Source: Vibrio hyugaensis
GTDB lineage: Bacteria > Pseudomonadota > Gammaproteobacteria > Enterobacterales > Vibrionaceae
DNA: 64,000 bases
NCBI RefSeq assembly: GCF_002906655.1
Contig: NZ_CP025795.1
Location: 620,001 to 684,000 of the forward strand
Direction: 5' to 3'
Below the pieces are notes generated by a model. That model was not told the origin of the DNA, did not search any database, and saw only the letters and a program-made list of their open reading frames with translations. Of this stretch, positions 16,273 to 24,223 are shown in pieces (the first letter of the stretch is position 1; each line of letters starts with the position of its first letter). The translations under genes and the position numbers were made by a program.

Positions 16273-17442
16273 ATGAGAAAAAACACTTTATTCAATGCTA
16301 CGTTAGCGACTGCCCTGACTGCTGTATCTACTTTTAGTTTTGCTGCACCTACCGTTGTTCCTAATGCACCGGAGCTTAGCTCACGCGGTTACGTTTTAAT
16401 GGATTACCACACTGGTACAGTGTTGGTGGAAAGAGATGCTGATAAGCGTCTGAACCCAGCAAGTTTGACCAAGCTGATGACCGCCTATGTCGCGGGTCAA
16501 GAAGTCAAATCCGGGAACATCAGTCTGGATGACGACGTGGTGATCAGCCGTAACGCATGGGCAAAGAACTTCCCAGATTCTTCAAAAATGTTCATTGAGG
16601 TGGGCACCTCCGTTTCTTTGTCTGATCTATACCGTGGTTTGATTGTTCAATCGGGTAACGATGCAAGTGTGGCGATTGCTGAACACGTCGCAGGCAGTGA
16701 AGCCGGGTTTGTCGGATTGATGAACAGTTGGGCGAATCAGCTTGGTTTGTCAAATTCTGCATTTACCAATCCACACGGATTGGACAGCGATGGTTTGTAC
16801 TCGACTCCTCGTGATATTGCGACTCTCGGCCGTGCCATCATTCGTGACTTACCAGACATCTACCCGTTGTACAGCGAGACTTCGTTTACTTACAACGGCA
16901 TTACCCAATACAACCGTAACGGTTTGCTACGCGATCGCAGCATGAGTGTGGATGGCATGAAAACCGGCTACACCAGTGGCGCAGGTTACAGTCTTGCGAC
17001 ATCGGCAACTAATGGTGACATGCGTTTGGTCGCGGTTGTAATGGGCGCAAAAAGCCCAAGTGTGCGTGAGTCAGAAAGCAAACAACTGCTGAGTTACGGT
17101 TTTCGATTCTTTGATACGGTTGTACCAACTGAAGCCGGCAAAGAAGCCGCGACAGCGCGCGTTTGGATGGGTAATCAGGATGAAATGAAAGTCGGTGTTG
17201 ACCGCGATATCTACCTAACGCTACCAAAAGGCGATGTAAACAAGCTGCAAGCGGAAGTTGAATACAACGGCGATTTAATGGCCCCGATTCAAAAAGGCCA
17301 AGTGGTTGGCAAGGTTTTGTATAAGGTCGACGGTGACGTCGTGAAAGAAGCTGAGCTAGTGGCGTTAGAGCCAGTTGATGAAGGCAGCATCTTCAAACGT
17401 CTAATGGATTGGTTTAAGCGCTTGGTCGCGAGCTGGTTCTAA
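16273..17442 (+). CDS. dacA: D-alanyl-D-alanine carboxypeptidase (PBP5/6 family)
   Basis: The frame is open from 16078, but ATG 16273 begins a proper signal peptide (MRKNTLFNATLATALTAVST, cleavage after SFA) and gives 389 residues, the usual PBP5 size. The penicillin-binding motifs are all present: SLTK at residues 64-67, SGN at 127-129, KTG at 230-232. The C-terminal beta domain ends in an amphipathic helix, FKRLMDWFKRLVASWF, which in PBP5 anchors the enzyme to the periplasmic face of the inner membrane. It trims the terminal D-Ala from peptidoglycan pentapeptides. Many vibrios carry two dacA-like genes and this may be the second copy. The ribosome site is weak. Confidence 0.9.
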   Translation: MRKNTLFNATLATALTAVSTFSFAAPTVVPNAPELSSRGYVLMDYHTGTVLVERDADKRLNPASLTKLMTAYVAGQEVKSGNISLDDDVVISRNAWAKNFPDSSKMFIEVGTSVSLSDLYRGLIVQSGNDASVAIAEHVAGSEAGFVGLMNSWANQLGLSNSAFTNPHGLDSDGLYSTPRDIATLGRAIIRDLPDIYPLYSETSFTYNGITQYNRNGLLRDRSMSVDGMKTGYTSGAGYSLATSATNGDMRLVAVVMGAKSPSVRESESKQLLSYGFRFFDTVVPTEAGKEAATARVWMGNQDEMKVGVDRDIYLTLPKGDVNKLQAEVEYNGDLMAPIQKGQVVGKVLYKVDGDVVKEAELVALEPVDEGSIFKRLMDWFKRLVASWF

Positions 17443-17470
17443 ATCTCGATTACACACAAATTGATTTACT

Positions 17471-17499
17471 AAGGCGGCCGAAATGGTCGCCTTTTTGTT
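17471..17499 (+). terminator. Terminator of dacA
   Basis: AAGGCG...CGCCTT stem with a TTTTTG tail 28 bases after the stop. Confidence 0.8.
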
Positions 17500-17547
17500 T
17501 TGAGCACTCATTAAGAGAACCATTCAGAACAAAAAACGGAGTTACGT

Positions 17548-17955
17548 GTGCGCAAGATTCTATCTTTGGCCTTGGCTTTTTCCCTTACTGGCTGTGTGCT
17601 GCCGCAGCATCAACCTGTCGATTCTGGGCAATGTGTCGGCGTGATGTCATCGCAAGATGCTTATGGATATCTCAACCCAAATCACTACACGATGCAGGTA
17701 CTGGCACTCAAAAAAGAAAAGGATGTCAAAGAGTACATTCGCTATATCGATCCGAAACATCCGGTTTGGGTGAACTGGAAAAACAGCCGTGGTACGCGAT
17801 GGTATACCGTGACGGTTGGGGATTTCAAAACCAAGCAAGACGCCTATAACGCACTGTCTTCGTTGCCAAGTCGCGTTAAGCAATCTTCCCCGTTTGTACT
17901 GACATTTGGTGAAATGCAACGCAAGCAAGAGACCAGTGTGGTGCGAATGCGCTAA
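17548..17955 (+). CDS. Small lipoprotein with SPOR-like domain
   Basis: 135 residues from a GTG start (CGGAG 5 bases upstream). MRKILSLALAFSLTGC is a lipoprotein signal with lipobox LTGC, so Cys16 would be acylated. The remainder resembles a SPOR domain: YTMQVLALKKEKDVKEYI, then WYTVTVGDFKTKQDAYNALSSLP, the family's two beta-alpha-beta halves. SPOR domains bind denuded glycan strands at division sites. Its place directly after a peptidoglycan carboxypeptidase gene agrees with a wall role, though the dacA terminator separates them. Confidence 0.75.
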   Translation: MRKILSLALAFSLTGCVLPQHQPVDSGQCVGVMSSQDAYGYLNPNHYTMQVLALKKEKDVKEYIRYIDPKHPVWVNWKNSRGTRWYTVTVGDFKTKQDAYNALSSLPSRVKQSSPFVLTFGEMQRKQETSVVRMR

Positions 17956-18117
17956 CTTAGCTGGAGCCTTCTTGTGACTTCAAGAGGGCTTATTCTGCCT
18001 TTCTAGAAATCTAAATCTTCAGTCTACGCGAAAGATCACTGATCTAACGTGCTTTTGACTTTACTTCATATCGGGTATTTTCTAGTCTTCGCATCCCACT
18101 TTTTCGTTGGAGTCACC

Positions 18118-18822
18118 ATGAAGCAAGAAATGTACACCACCCATGTGCAACAATACGATTTGGTCGCGCAAGATAATTTGTACAACGCGCATTTTGAGCG
18201 CCCAAATACGCTTGAACTTATCGGTGATGTCTCAGGGAAAAAGGTACTGGATCTAGGTTGTGGTTCAGGACTTTATGCTCAGATTCTTTTAGCGCGAGGA
18301 GCAAGCGCGGTCACTTGTATCGATGCTTCTCAAGAAATGATTGAAATAGTAAAAGATAAGTTGGGAGAGACGGTTTCCGCTTACGCACAAGACCTATCAA
18401 AAGGGCTACCAGAAGAAGACGATGCGCAATACGATTTGGTGATTTGCCCTTTGATGATTCATTACATCCAAGATTTACGCCCACTGTTTAATGACGTCAA
18501 GCGGGTGCTTAAAGCAGGTGGTGAGTTTGTGTTTTCAACCCATCATCCTTTTGCGGATTATGAGTGTTCTTCGTCTGGCAACTATTACGAAAAAGAGTTG
18601 GTTAAAGATATGTGGAATACCATTGGTGACCCAGTACCCGTTGCCTTTTACCGTCGTTCATTACAGGACATTACAGACGCAATGACAGAGAGTGGAATGG
18701 CAATGTTGGCGCTCTCAGAAGGTAAGGTTAATGACAAGATTCGTGAGATCTCAGAAGAGGATTACCAACGACTTTCAACCTTTCCCAATTTCATATTCAT
18801 CAAGTGCTTTTCGATGAAGTAA
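18118..18822 (+). CDS. Class I SAM-dependent methyltransferase
   Basis: 234 residues from ATG 18118, which has GGAG 6 bases upstream; the upstream in-frame segment from 18049 is hydrophobic and lacks a ribosome site. Motif I VLDLGCGSGLYAQIL lies at about residues 42-56, motif II VTCIDASQEMIE follows and motif IV YDLVICPLMIHYI is clear, so the Rossmann-type methyltransferase fold is certain. The C-terminal part resembles small-molecule methyltransferases of the UbiE/Methyltransf_11 group. The substrate is unknown and no neighbour gives a clue. Confidence 0.82.
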   Translation: MKQEMYTTHVQQYDLVAQDNLYNAHFERPNTLELIGDVSGKKVLDLGCGSGLYAQILLARGASAVTCIDASQEMIEIVKDKLGETVSAYAQDLSKGLPEEDDAQYDLVICPLMIHYIQDLRPLFNDVKRVLKAGGEFVFSTHHPFADYECSSSGNYYEKELVKDMWNTIGDPVPVAFYRRSLQDITDAMTESGMAMLALSEGKVNDKIREISEEDYQRLSTFPNFIFIKCFSMK

Positions 18823-18847
18823 GCCCTTCAAAATAAGTTTGAACGCA

Positions 18848-18881
18848 ATAAAAAACGGAAACCAAATGGCTTCCGTTTACG
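18848..18881 (-). terminator. Terminator of the peroxiredoxin gene
   Basis: AAACGGAAGCC/GGTTTCCGTT stem with a T-rich tail on the minus strand; it lies between convergent genes and may serve both. Confidence 0.75.
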
Positions 18882-18896
18882 TTGTTCTTGCTTGAT

Positions 18897-19370
18897 TTAT
18901 AGCGCTGCTAGAATGGTTTCTGCTTTGCTCGCTTCGAATGTTTTTGGCTCTTCAACATTCAGCGTGGTCACTACGCCATTTTCGATGATCATTGCGTAAC
19001 GCTGTGAACGAACACCGCCAAAACCGCCCGTGTCCATTTCCAGACCAAGTGCTTTAGTGAAGCTTGCATCACCGTCACCTAACATGAGTAGCTCAGAAGC
19101 ATTTTGTGTTTCGCCCCAAGCTTTCATGACAAAGGCATCGTTGACCGATACACAAGCAATCAGGTCAACACCTTTCGTTTTCAATTGGTCTGCTAATACA
19201 ACGTAACCAGGTAAGTGAGCTTCAGAACATGTTGGCGTAAATGCACCTGGTACCGCAAACAACACGACTTTCTTGTCGGCAAACAGTTCGGTTACTTCGT
19301 GATTTACCATACCATCCGCAGTAAGTTCGCTAAGCGTTGCGGCAGGTAGTGCTTGGCCTTGTTGAATCAT
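18897..19370 (-). CDS. Peroxiredoxin, Prx5/AhpE-like (Redoxin family)
   Basis: 157 residues from ATG 19370 (AGGAAG 7 bases upstream); the longer frame to 19517 has no site. The peroxidatic motif PGAFTPTCS lies at residues 41-49 with Cys48, followed by HLPGY, which places it in the Prx5 subfamily. It reduces H2O2 and alkyl hydroperoxides. No fused glutaredoxin domain is present, unlike Haemophilus-type hybrid Prx5, so a separate glutaredoxin/glutathione or thioredoxin must recycle it. There are no flanking redox genes; a terminator follows. Confidence 0.9.
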   Translation of the reverse strand: MIQQGQALPAATLSELTADGMVNHEVTELFADKKVVLFAVPGAFTPTCSEAHLPGYVVLADQLKTKGVDLIACVSVNDAFVMKAWGETQNASELLMLGDGDASFTKALGLEMDTGGFGGVRSQRYAMIIENGVVTTLNVEEPKTFEASKAETILAAL

Positions 19371-19794
19371 GATTTTCTTCCTTTTTTGGGTAGCTTTATA
19401 AAGCTCACTCAGTCTAGCGCCAAAAGTGTTCCCTAACCACAGACGAATTGTAAGGACATCATTGGCTTCATAAAAACAAACCGCCTGAGTGGCGGTCTGA
19501 TAATGCTTACATCGCACTTATCCCCGAGAGCTTGTGAGAACAGAACAAAGATATGTACCAATTGAAAGCATTCGCAGCAGACGCTTTGAAAGAGCTTATT
19601 GATATTGCAATGTAATGGCATTCTTTCCGTATCAACGATCCAAACCATTAATGGTTGAGAGGGCGATGTGCACTTGCAGCGGAAGTTCTCGATAAACTAT
19701 TAAATGTAGGTTGATATATCGGTCAAACTAAATAGCCGATTCGTTATTAACAAACTAAACTATATGTATAACCATACCTTTGATAAGGTCTTTT
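19371..19794. other. Intergenic region with a hairpin
   Basis: 424 bases. A stem ACCGCC-tgagt-GGCGGT lies at 19480-19496; on the minus strand it is followed by TTTGTTTTTATG and so could end a leftward transcript, but no gene is seen upstream of it. The short frames here are not supported. Confidence 0.4.
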
Positions 19795-21501
19795 GTGCGT
19801 ATCGTCAATTTTTCATTTAAAAGCGTTCGAACTAAATTTGTCGTTACGTATTCATTAATGACTATTTGCTTCGTCTTGATTCTCTTCGCGGTGCTGTACT
19901 TTAAAGAGCGGCAACGGATCTTTAATGTTGCCCTCGAAAACTCTATTCAAGTCTCTAACCTGCATTCTGACGTGATTAGCCAAGAGCTACAAAGACATAT
20001 TGCTTCACTGCAAACCATTAGTGGTCATCAACGCGTTCAGGAAGGGGACATCGACTTTATCGTCGAAGAGTTAAAGTGGTTAAAAAGTATGTCCAAACAA
20101 TCAGTGATCAATACTTTGTTTGTGGATAAGGATTGGAATTTAATTGATCACAAAAGCAGAACGATAAAAGTTGAACGAACGGAGTTTATTGATGATGTCA
20201 GATGGCAGAAAGAGGGTTATCACATCTCAGCCCCTCACGTTGGTTTGATTGTCAAAACGCCTATCGTGGCGCTTGGTGTGCCTGTTTACGACGAATACAA
20301 TAATTGGACTGGCATTGTTGGCGTTTCGATCTCTGTGGAATATTTAGCGCAGCGTTTGTCCAAAGTGAAGCTTGGTAATAGCAGCTATGCTTGGATATCG
20401 GACAGCAGTGGTACTGTCGTTTCGCATCCCGATACCTCGTTAATTCTTCATGCTAACATTTTTGAAGGGGAGCGAGTTGGCTTTGATGGCTTTGCGGATA
20501 TTGCGGTACAAACCAATTGGGACAGTGTTGGGCACGGTCATTACTACGACAGAAGGGTTGGTGAAGCCAAGATTGTCACGTTTGCCAAAATAGATACATT
20601 GCCTAACTGGACACTCTTCGTGACCACGGAAGAATCCGATATTTTCCTTGATATTAATGAGTTACTTGAAGACGTTGCCATCACGTCATCGGTGGTGATT
20701 GTAGTCTTTATGCCGATCGTGTTTTATCTCACCAATTCCATCACTCGACCTATCTTGGATCTGACCTACGATGTGGAAAATGCGGTGAACAATCAATACA
20801 GCATGTTTTCCGGATACGACTCTAAAGATGAAATCGGGCAGCTTTCCAACGCATTTAAGAACACCTTCGATGAGATCCATCAAAACAATAGAAAGTTGGA
20901 AGATGTGGTTGCACTTCGTACACAAGAGCTTAATACGGCGAACCAAGAACTGGCTTATTCCGTCAATCTACTCAACAAAAACAACCATAAACTGACGTGG
21001 TTAGCGATGCATGATCCGTTGACTAACTTGTTCAACCGACGTGCGCTCATCACTAAAGTACATGATCAAATACAGAAAGCACGAGCGCATAGCCTGCCTT
21101 TGTCATTAATCTTGCTCGATCTCGACCATTTTAAAGAGGTGAATGATACCTTTGGTCACGATGCTGGCGACCAAGTGCTAAAACACGTAGCAGAGTTTTT
21201 TGCACAAGCCTCAGGGCAAGATACCCTACTAGCAAGATGGGGTGGGGAAGAGTTTGTCTTGGTTGTTGCTGAATCGACCCTTGCGCAAGCAAAGCGATTC
21301 GCTGAACGATTAATGGAGGATCTCAAGCGCGAAGACTTTTATCCTGTGCCGAACATTACCTTTAGCGCAGGTGTGGCAAGTTTAGTGTCCGATGAGAGCT
21401 TTGATGAACTAGTCGCTAGGGCAGATAAAGCACTCTATGCCGCGAAGCAACAAGGTCGGCAATGCGTGCTAATCGCGGAAGAGATAGGGCTAGAGGTCTA
21501 G
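19795..21501 (+). CDS. Membrane diguanylate cyclase with dCACHE and HAMP domains
   Basis: About 568 residues from GTG 19795 (AAGG 7 bases upstream); TTG 19780 is the alternative. Architecture: a first membrane helix YSLMTICFVLILFAVLYF at about residues 19-36, a periplasmic double-CACHE sensor (DKDWNLIDH, VGVSISVEYL, SYAWISDSSGTVVSHP), a second helix near residues 300-320, a HAMP segment ending DEIGQLSNAFKNTFDE, a short coiled coil, then a GGDEF domain with RWGGEEF. The intact GGEEF signature indicates synthesis of cyclic di-GMP. The periplasmic domain would sense a small ligand. There is no adjacent phosphodiesterase. It ends 12 bases from the convergent deaminase gene. Confidence 0.92.
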   Translation: MRIVNFSFKSVRTKFVVTYSLMTICFVLILFAVLYFKERQRIFNVALENSIQVSNLHSDVISQELQRHIASLQTISGHQRVQEGDIDFIVEELKWLKSMSKQSVINTLFVDKDWNLIDHKSRTIKVERTEFIDDVRWQKEGYHISAPHVGLIVKTPIVALGVPVYDEYNNWTGIVGVSISVEYLAQRLSKVKLGNSSYAWISDSSGTVVSHPDTSLILHANIFEGERVGFDGFADIAVQTNWDSVGHGHYYDRRVGEAKIVTFAKIDTLPNWTLFVTTEESDIFLDINELLEDVAITSSVVIVVFMPIVFYLTNSITRPILDLTYDVENAVNNQYSMFSGYDSKDEIGQLSNAFKNTFDEIHQNNRKLEDVVALRTQELNTANQELAYSVNLLNKNNHKLTWLAMHDPLTNLFNRRALITKVHDQIQKARAHSLPLSLILLDLDHFKEVNDTFGHDAGDQVLKHVAEFFAQASGQDTLLARWGGEEFVLVVAESTLAQAKRFAERLMEDLKREDFYPVPNITFSAGVASLVSDESFDELVARADKALYAAKQQGRQCVLIAEEIGLEV

Positions 21502-21512
21502 CCCTATTTGGT

Positions 21513-22517
21513 TTAGTGATTTTCTAGGTAGTGCACGACTTGCGTGCAGTACTTCGCTTTCATTTCTTCACTGATGAAACTAGCGTTAATGGCATTGATC
21601 GTGAACTGAGCAATTTCTTGTTTCGTCATGGCATGAGCATCACTTACCGCCATAAAGTTATCCGTCATATAGCCGCCAAAATATGCTGGGTCATCGGAGT
21701 TTATGGTGACCGCAACGCCTTTACGCAGTAATTCAACAATGTTGTGTTGTTCCATTTGATCAAATACACACAGTTTGATGTTCGACAGCGGACAGACCGT
21801 TAGTGGCATTTGGGTCTCAATTAATGCTTCCACCAAAGAAGCATCTTCCACACAGCGTACGCCATGGTCGACGCGGCTTACACCAAGCATCTCTAGCGCA
21901 TCAACAATGTTTTGAGCTGGGCCTTCCTCTCCGGCATGAGCAACCGTCAGTAAGCCCGCCTCTTTCGCTTGTTGAAAAGCGCGTTTGAATTTCTCTGGTG
22001 GATGACCAAGTTCTGAAGAATCTAAACCAACGCCAATGATTTTGTCTTGATGTTTCAAGATAGATTGCAGCGTTTCAATCGCGCTTTCTTCAGATAAGTG
22101 GCGTAAGAAACAAGCAATGATTTGTGAGGTGATACCGAGCTTCTCTTGCCCGTCTTGCATGGCGCGATGAATGCCGCGGATGACGATATCGAATTCGATA
22201 CCGCGGTCGGTGTGCGTTTGTGGGTCGAAAAAGATTTCAGTATGAATGACGTTGTCGGCTTTACAGCGTTCTAGATATGCCCAAGTCAAATCGTAGAAGT
22301 CTTGCTCGGTACGCAGCGCGTTTGCACCTTGGTAGTAAATATCTAGGAAAGATTGTAAATCTTCGAACTCGTAAGCCTTGCGCAGTGCTTGCGGAGATTC
22401 ATAAGGAATGTCGATGTTGTTGCGTTGTGCTAGCTCAAACAACAATTCTGGTTCTAACGAACCTTCGATATGTAAATGTAGCTCTACTTTTGGAAGACCT
22501 TGAATAAATGCATTCAT
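21513..22517 (-). CDS. add: Adenine deaminase (adenosine-deaminase superfamily, type 2), riboswitch-controlled
   Basis: 334 residues with the metal-hydrolase core of the adenosine deaminase superfamily: HLHIEG with His14 and His16, HAGEEG with His194 and Glu197, His218, and SDDP with Asp275/Asp276. The forms VELHLHIEGSLEPELLF and DDPAYFGGYM are characteristic of the adenine deaminase branch (yeast Aah1, Pseudomonas and Streptomyces enzymes) rather than of classical adenosine deaminase, so conversion of adenine to hypoxanthine is expected. In Vibrio genomes the gene is usually called add. GGGAG lies 7 bases before the ATG. An adenine-type purine riboswitch and a PurR-like box lie upstream; sensing free adenine fits an adenine-using enzyme. 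Confidence 0.88.
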   Translation of the reverse strand: MNAFIQGLPKVELHLHIEGSLEPELLFELAQRNNIDIPYESPQALRKAYEFEDLQSFLDIYYQGANALRTEQDFYDLTWAYLERCKADNVIHTEIFFDPQTHTDRGIEFDIVIRGIHRAMQDGQEKLGITSQIIACFLRHLSEESAIETLQSILKHQDKIIGVGLDSSELGHPPEKFKRAFQQAKEAGLLTVAHAGEEGPAQNIVDALEMLGVSRVDHGVRCVEDASLVEALIETQMPLTVCPLSNIKLCVFDQMEQHNIVELLRKGVAVTINSDDPAYFGGYMTDNFMAVSDAHAMTKQEIAQFTINAINASFISEEMKAKYCTQVVHYLENH

Positions 22518-22598
22518 AATAAACTCCCACTTTTTCTTATGGTTGTTGTGGATGCAGTTACTCTAAGAATAGGTATAGATTGGAAAAAATCGAACGCC

Positions 22599-22641
22599 AT
22601 TACAAAGAGTAAGATCCACAGTGATCTCAACTCTTCGTAAT
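22599..22641 (-). promoter_or_regulatory. Alternative stem of the add riboswitch (expression platform)
   Basis: ATTACGAAGAGT pairs with ACTCTTTGTAAT, extended by GATC/GATC nearer the loop. The 5' arm includes the aptamer's P1 3' strand, so this stem and the ligand-bound aptamer exclude each other. A T6 run comes about nine bases after the stem, making it a possible but imperfect terminator. Confidence 0.6.
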
Positions 22642-22699
22642 CAACACTTTAAGGGTGCTGGTAGAGACCCCCAAACCATATCATTGGGGTTATACGAAG
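22633..22699 (-). ncRNA. Adenine riboswitch aptamer
   Basis: Read on the minus strand the 67 bases match the purine aptamer consensus: P1 CTTCGTA/TACGAAG, TATAA, P2 arms CCCCAA/TTGGGG enclosing TGATATGG, GTCTCTACC between P2 and P3, then a P3 hairpin CAGCAC/GTGTTG and TGATTACG. The base that chooses between guanine (C) and adenine (T) at the position called 74 is T in GATTACG, so adenine is the ligand. It is closely similar to the V. vulnificus add aptamer. The start codon is about 115 bases downstream. Confidence 0.93.
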
Positions 22700-22717
22700 C
22701 AAACGGTTGCGATTATA
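22697..22717 (-). promoter_or_regulatory. Promoter -10 of add overlapped by a PurR-like box
   Basis: On the minus strand a consensus TATAAT (plus-strand 22712-22717) lies 13 bases before the aptamer. Immediately downstream AAGCAAACGGTTGCGA (22697-22712) is a near-match to the PurR operator core GCAAACGTTTGC, covering the expected transcription start. The -35 is weak. PurR binding here is predicted, not shown. Confidence 0.6.
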
Positions 22718-23036
22718 CGCAAAAAATTGGGGTTGGCTAGCGCTGCTAGAAAAGGATTTGTGGTTGTGAAATGAAGAAGAAGGTGGGTTTTATAAACTTT
22801 ATTGAAGCCATTTCGTCGCGGGGTGTTTCGGTTCCAGCACACACCTAGCTGAGAATCGAGCATTCAGTGGCTAATACTGAATGACACCTTGCGAGAATTT
22901 TGGCGTTTAATATCAAGTTTACTGTGCGTTGCTCATTGTGAACTGAGAAGGGGTGGCGATACCTTGCACATCGATATAGTAAATAGATAAGAATGATGAG
23001 AAGAGTATGGAGGGACTTCATTCATTGGTTTAAACA

Positions 23037-23177
23037 TTAAAGCTCAAACAATTTATCAAACTCTCTTTGTTCCATAATGTCTTCAATACGACGGCGCGTT
23101 TGTTGTTTTACCGCAGCGGCGTTTTGTTCAGACTCTTTCTTTTCTTGCTCTATTTGTTTTTTACTTTTTCTGGCCAT
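23037..23177 (-). CDS. 46-residue highly charged small protein
   Basis: ATG 23177 has GGAAGG 8 bases upstream. The peptide begins MARKSKKQIEQEKKESEQN and ends RRRIEDIMEQREFDKLFEL, a mostly helical, basic-then-acidic polypeptide. Short gammaproteobacterial proteins with a similar (R/K)RxIE...L end exist as unnamed DUF families, but I cannot assign one. It is the last of three closely spaced small frames on this strand. Confidence 0.5.
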   Translation of the reverse strand: MARKSKKQIEQEKKESEQNAAAVKQQTRRRIEDIMEQREFDKLFEL

Positions 23178-23228
23178 TTGAATACCTTCCTAGTTATTCG
23201 CACTACTAATTAATGCATCAAAATAGAT

Positions 23229-23438
23229 TTATTTGATACTAAAACTTCCTAACTTTGAACCTGAGTCACACAGTATTTCACCTGAGTAGCTCTTCTCACA
23301 GTATTTAAAATCAATGAGATAACAAGTTGATTGAAGCTTTGGGAGTATATGGCGCCTTAAAATGTCACCGTTGAGTTGATGTATTTTGGCGTTCCAAGAA
23401 ATGTCGGGTTGTTTTAAACGGAATTCAATTTCTAACAT
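23229..23438 (-). CDS. 69-residue hypothetical protein
   Basis: Starts MLEIEFRLKQPDISWNAKIH with AGGAG 7 bases upstream, a good ribosome site. The product contains two cysteines in the middle (CYLIDFKYCEK) and one near the end (ILCDSGS). Its start lies inside the end of the 28-codon frame upstream, suggesting coupled translation. No family recognised. Confidence 0.55.
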   Translation of the reverse strand: MLEIEFRLKQPDISWNAKIHQLNGDILRRHILPKLQSTCYLIDFKYCEKSYSGEILCDSGSKLGSFSIK

Positions 23439-23518
23439 CTATTCTCCTGTTTCTTTGTGACTTTTTCTTTATTTGATAATTGATACCAGTGTCTTTGACG
23501 ACCTGTTCTTTTAGACAT
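23432..23518 (-). CDS. 28-residue basic peptide ORF overlapping the next gene
   Basis: ATG 23518 follows TTAGGA at a normal distance and opens a frame MSKRTGRQRHWYQLSNKEKV ending in Cys before TAG, overlapping the next start by 7 bases. It contains the next gene's ribosome site. Length, charge and coupling suggest a leader or very small protein; chance cannot be excluded. Confidence 0.35.
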   Translation of the reverse strand: MSKRTGRQRHWYQLSNKEKVTKKQENRC

Positions 23519-23583
23519 AATTTTTCCTAATTTTAATATGTGCTGCGGATTAATTTTAGGCAGCAGAAAACCGAGCAAAATTT

Positions 23584-23609
23584 TATTGATTATTGATTAT
23601 TGATTATTG
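23584..23609. repeat. Short 7-bp tandem repeat
   Basis: TATTGAT is repeated three times with a fourth partial unit, between a small ORF and the second cold-shock gene. Confidence 0.8.
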
Positions 23610-23650
23610 CTTAGTGTTAAGTCTGAGGAATTTTTTGAAGGGGGGAGAGT

Positions 23651-23678
23651 TTGGTGCAGCAAGGAGATGCTGCACCAA
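23651..23678. other. Perfect 11-bp hairpin after second cold-shock gene
   Basis: TTGGTGCAGCA-aggaga-TGCTGCACCAA; it lies 12 bases after the cold-shock stop codon. No U-tract follows on the minus strand (C-rich instead), so it may stabilise the 3' end or end transcription inefficiently. Confidence 0.6.
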
Positions 23679-23689
23679 GAAAAGCTATC

Positions 23690-23899
23690 TTATAGAGGAG
23701 TAACTTCAGTCGCTTGAGGACCTTTTTTACCGTCTTCTACATTGAAGCTTACTTTCTGACCTTCAGTCAAAGTTTTGAAACCGTCAGAAACGATAGCGTT
23801 GAAGTGTACGAATACATCTTGGCCGCCGTTGTCTTGAGATAGGAAACCAAAACCTTTAGTTTCGTTAAACCATTTTACTGAACCAGTTACTTTAGACAT
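23690..23899 (-). CDS. CspA-family cold-shock protein (second copy)
   Basis: 69 residues, [19 protein letters not shown], with RNP1-like KGFGFLSQ and RNP2-like DVFVHF. It is a paralogue of the 8624-8836 protein and should likewise act as a cytoplasmic RNA chaperone. AGAGG lies 6 bases before the ATG. Around 320 gene-free bases upstream can hold the long leader usual for cold-induced csp genes. Confidence 0.92.
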   Translation of the reverse strand: MSKVTGSVKWFNETKGFGFLSQDNGGQDVFVHFNAIVSDGFKTLTEGQKVSFNVEDGKKGPQATEVTPL

Positions 23900-24223
23900 A
23901 AAAACCTCTGAATTTAAACAATAATATACGAGTTGTAGTGGATCTTTTTTAAGCTATTGAATGTGCAATCAAGAGGAAGTTTTACGCAGGTGTCTGAATT
24001 GAGGGATTCAAGAATTTACTGAGAGGGAACTTAAACTAAATGTAGCATTAACAGCTCTCTTCTAAGAGCCAGCCATCACTATACAGCTTGTTTGAAAAAT
24101 AGCTACCTTTATTTTTCAATTATTTTTGTTCGAAAAAATCGATGGAGTAGAACAAATCCACTTACTCATGATTTTCTCTCGTCCTTTCTACAATAAATCC
24201 ATATCAATAAGGGAGACAAGATT
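23900..24223. other. Divergent region: csp leader and pirin promoter
   Basis: 324 bases without ORF. The left part is the likely 5' leader of the minus-strand cold-shock gene; no defined cold box or riboswitch was recognised. Confidence 0.4.

Noticed and set aside
18049..18117. Hydrophobic 23-residue extension of the methyltransferase
   Set aside because: GGAG and ATG at 18118 fit better, and a membrane segment is not expected for this family.
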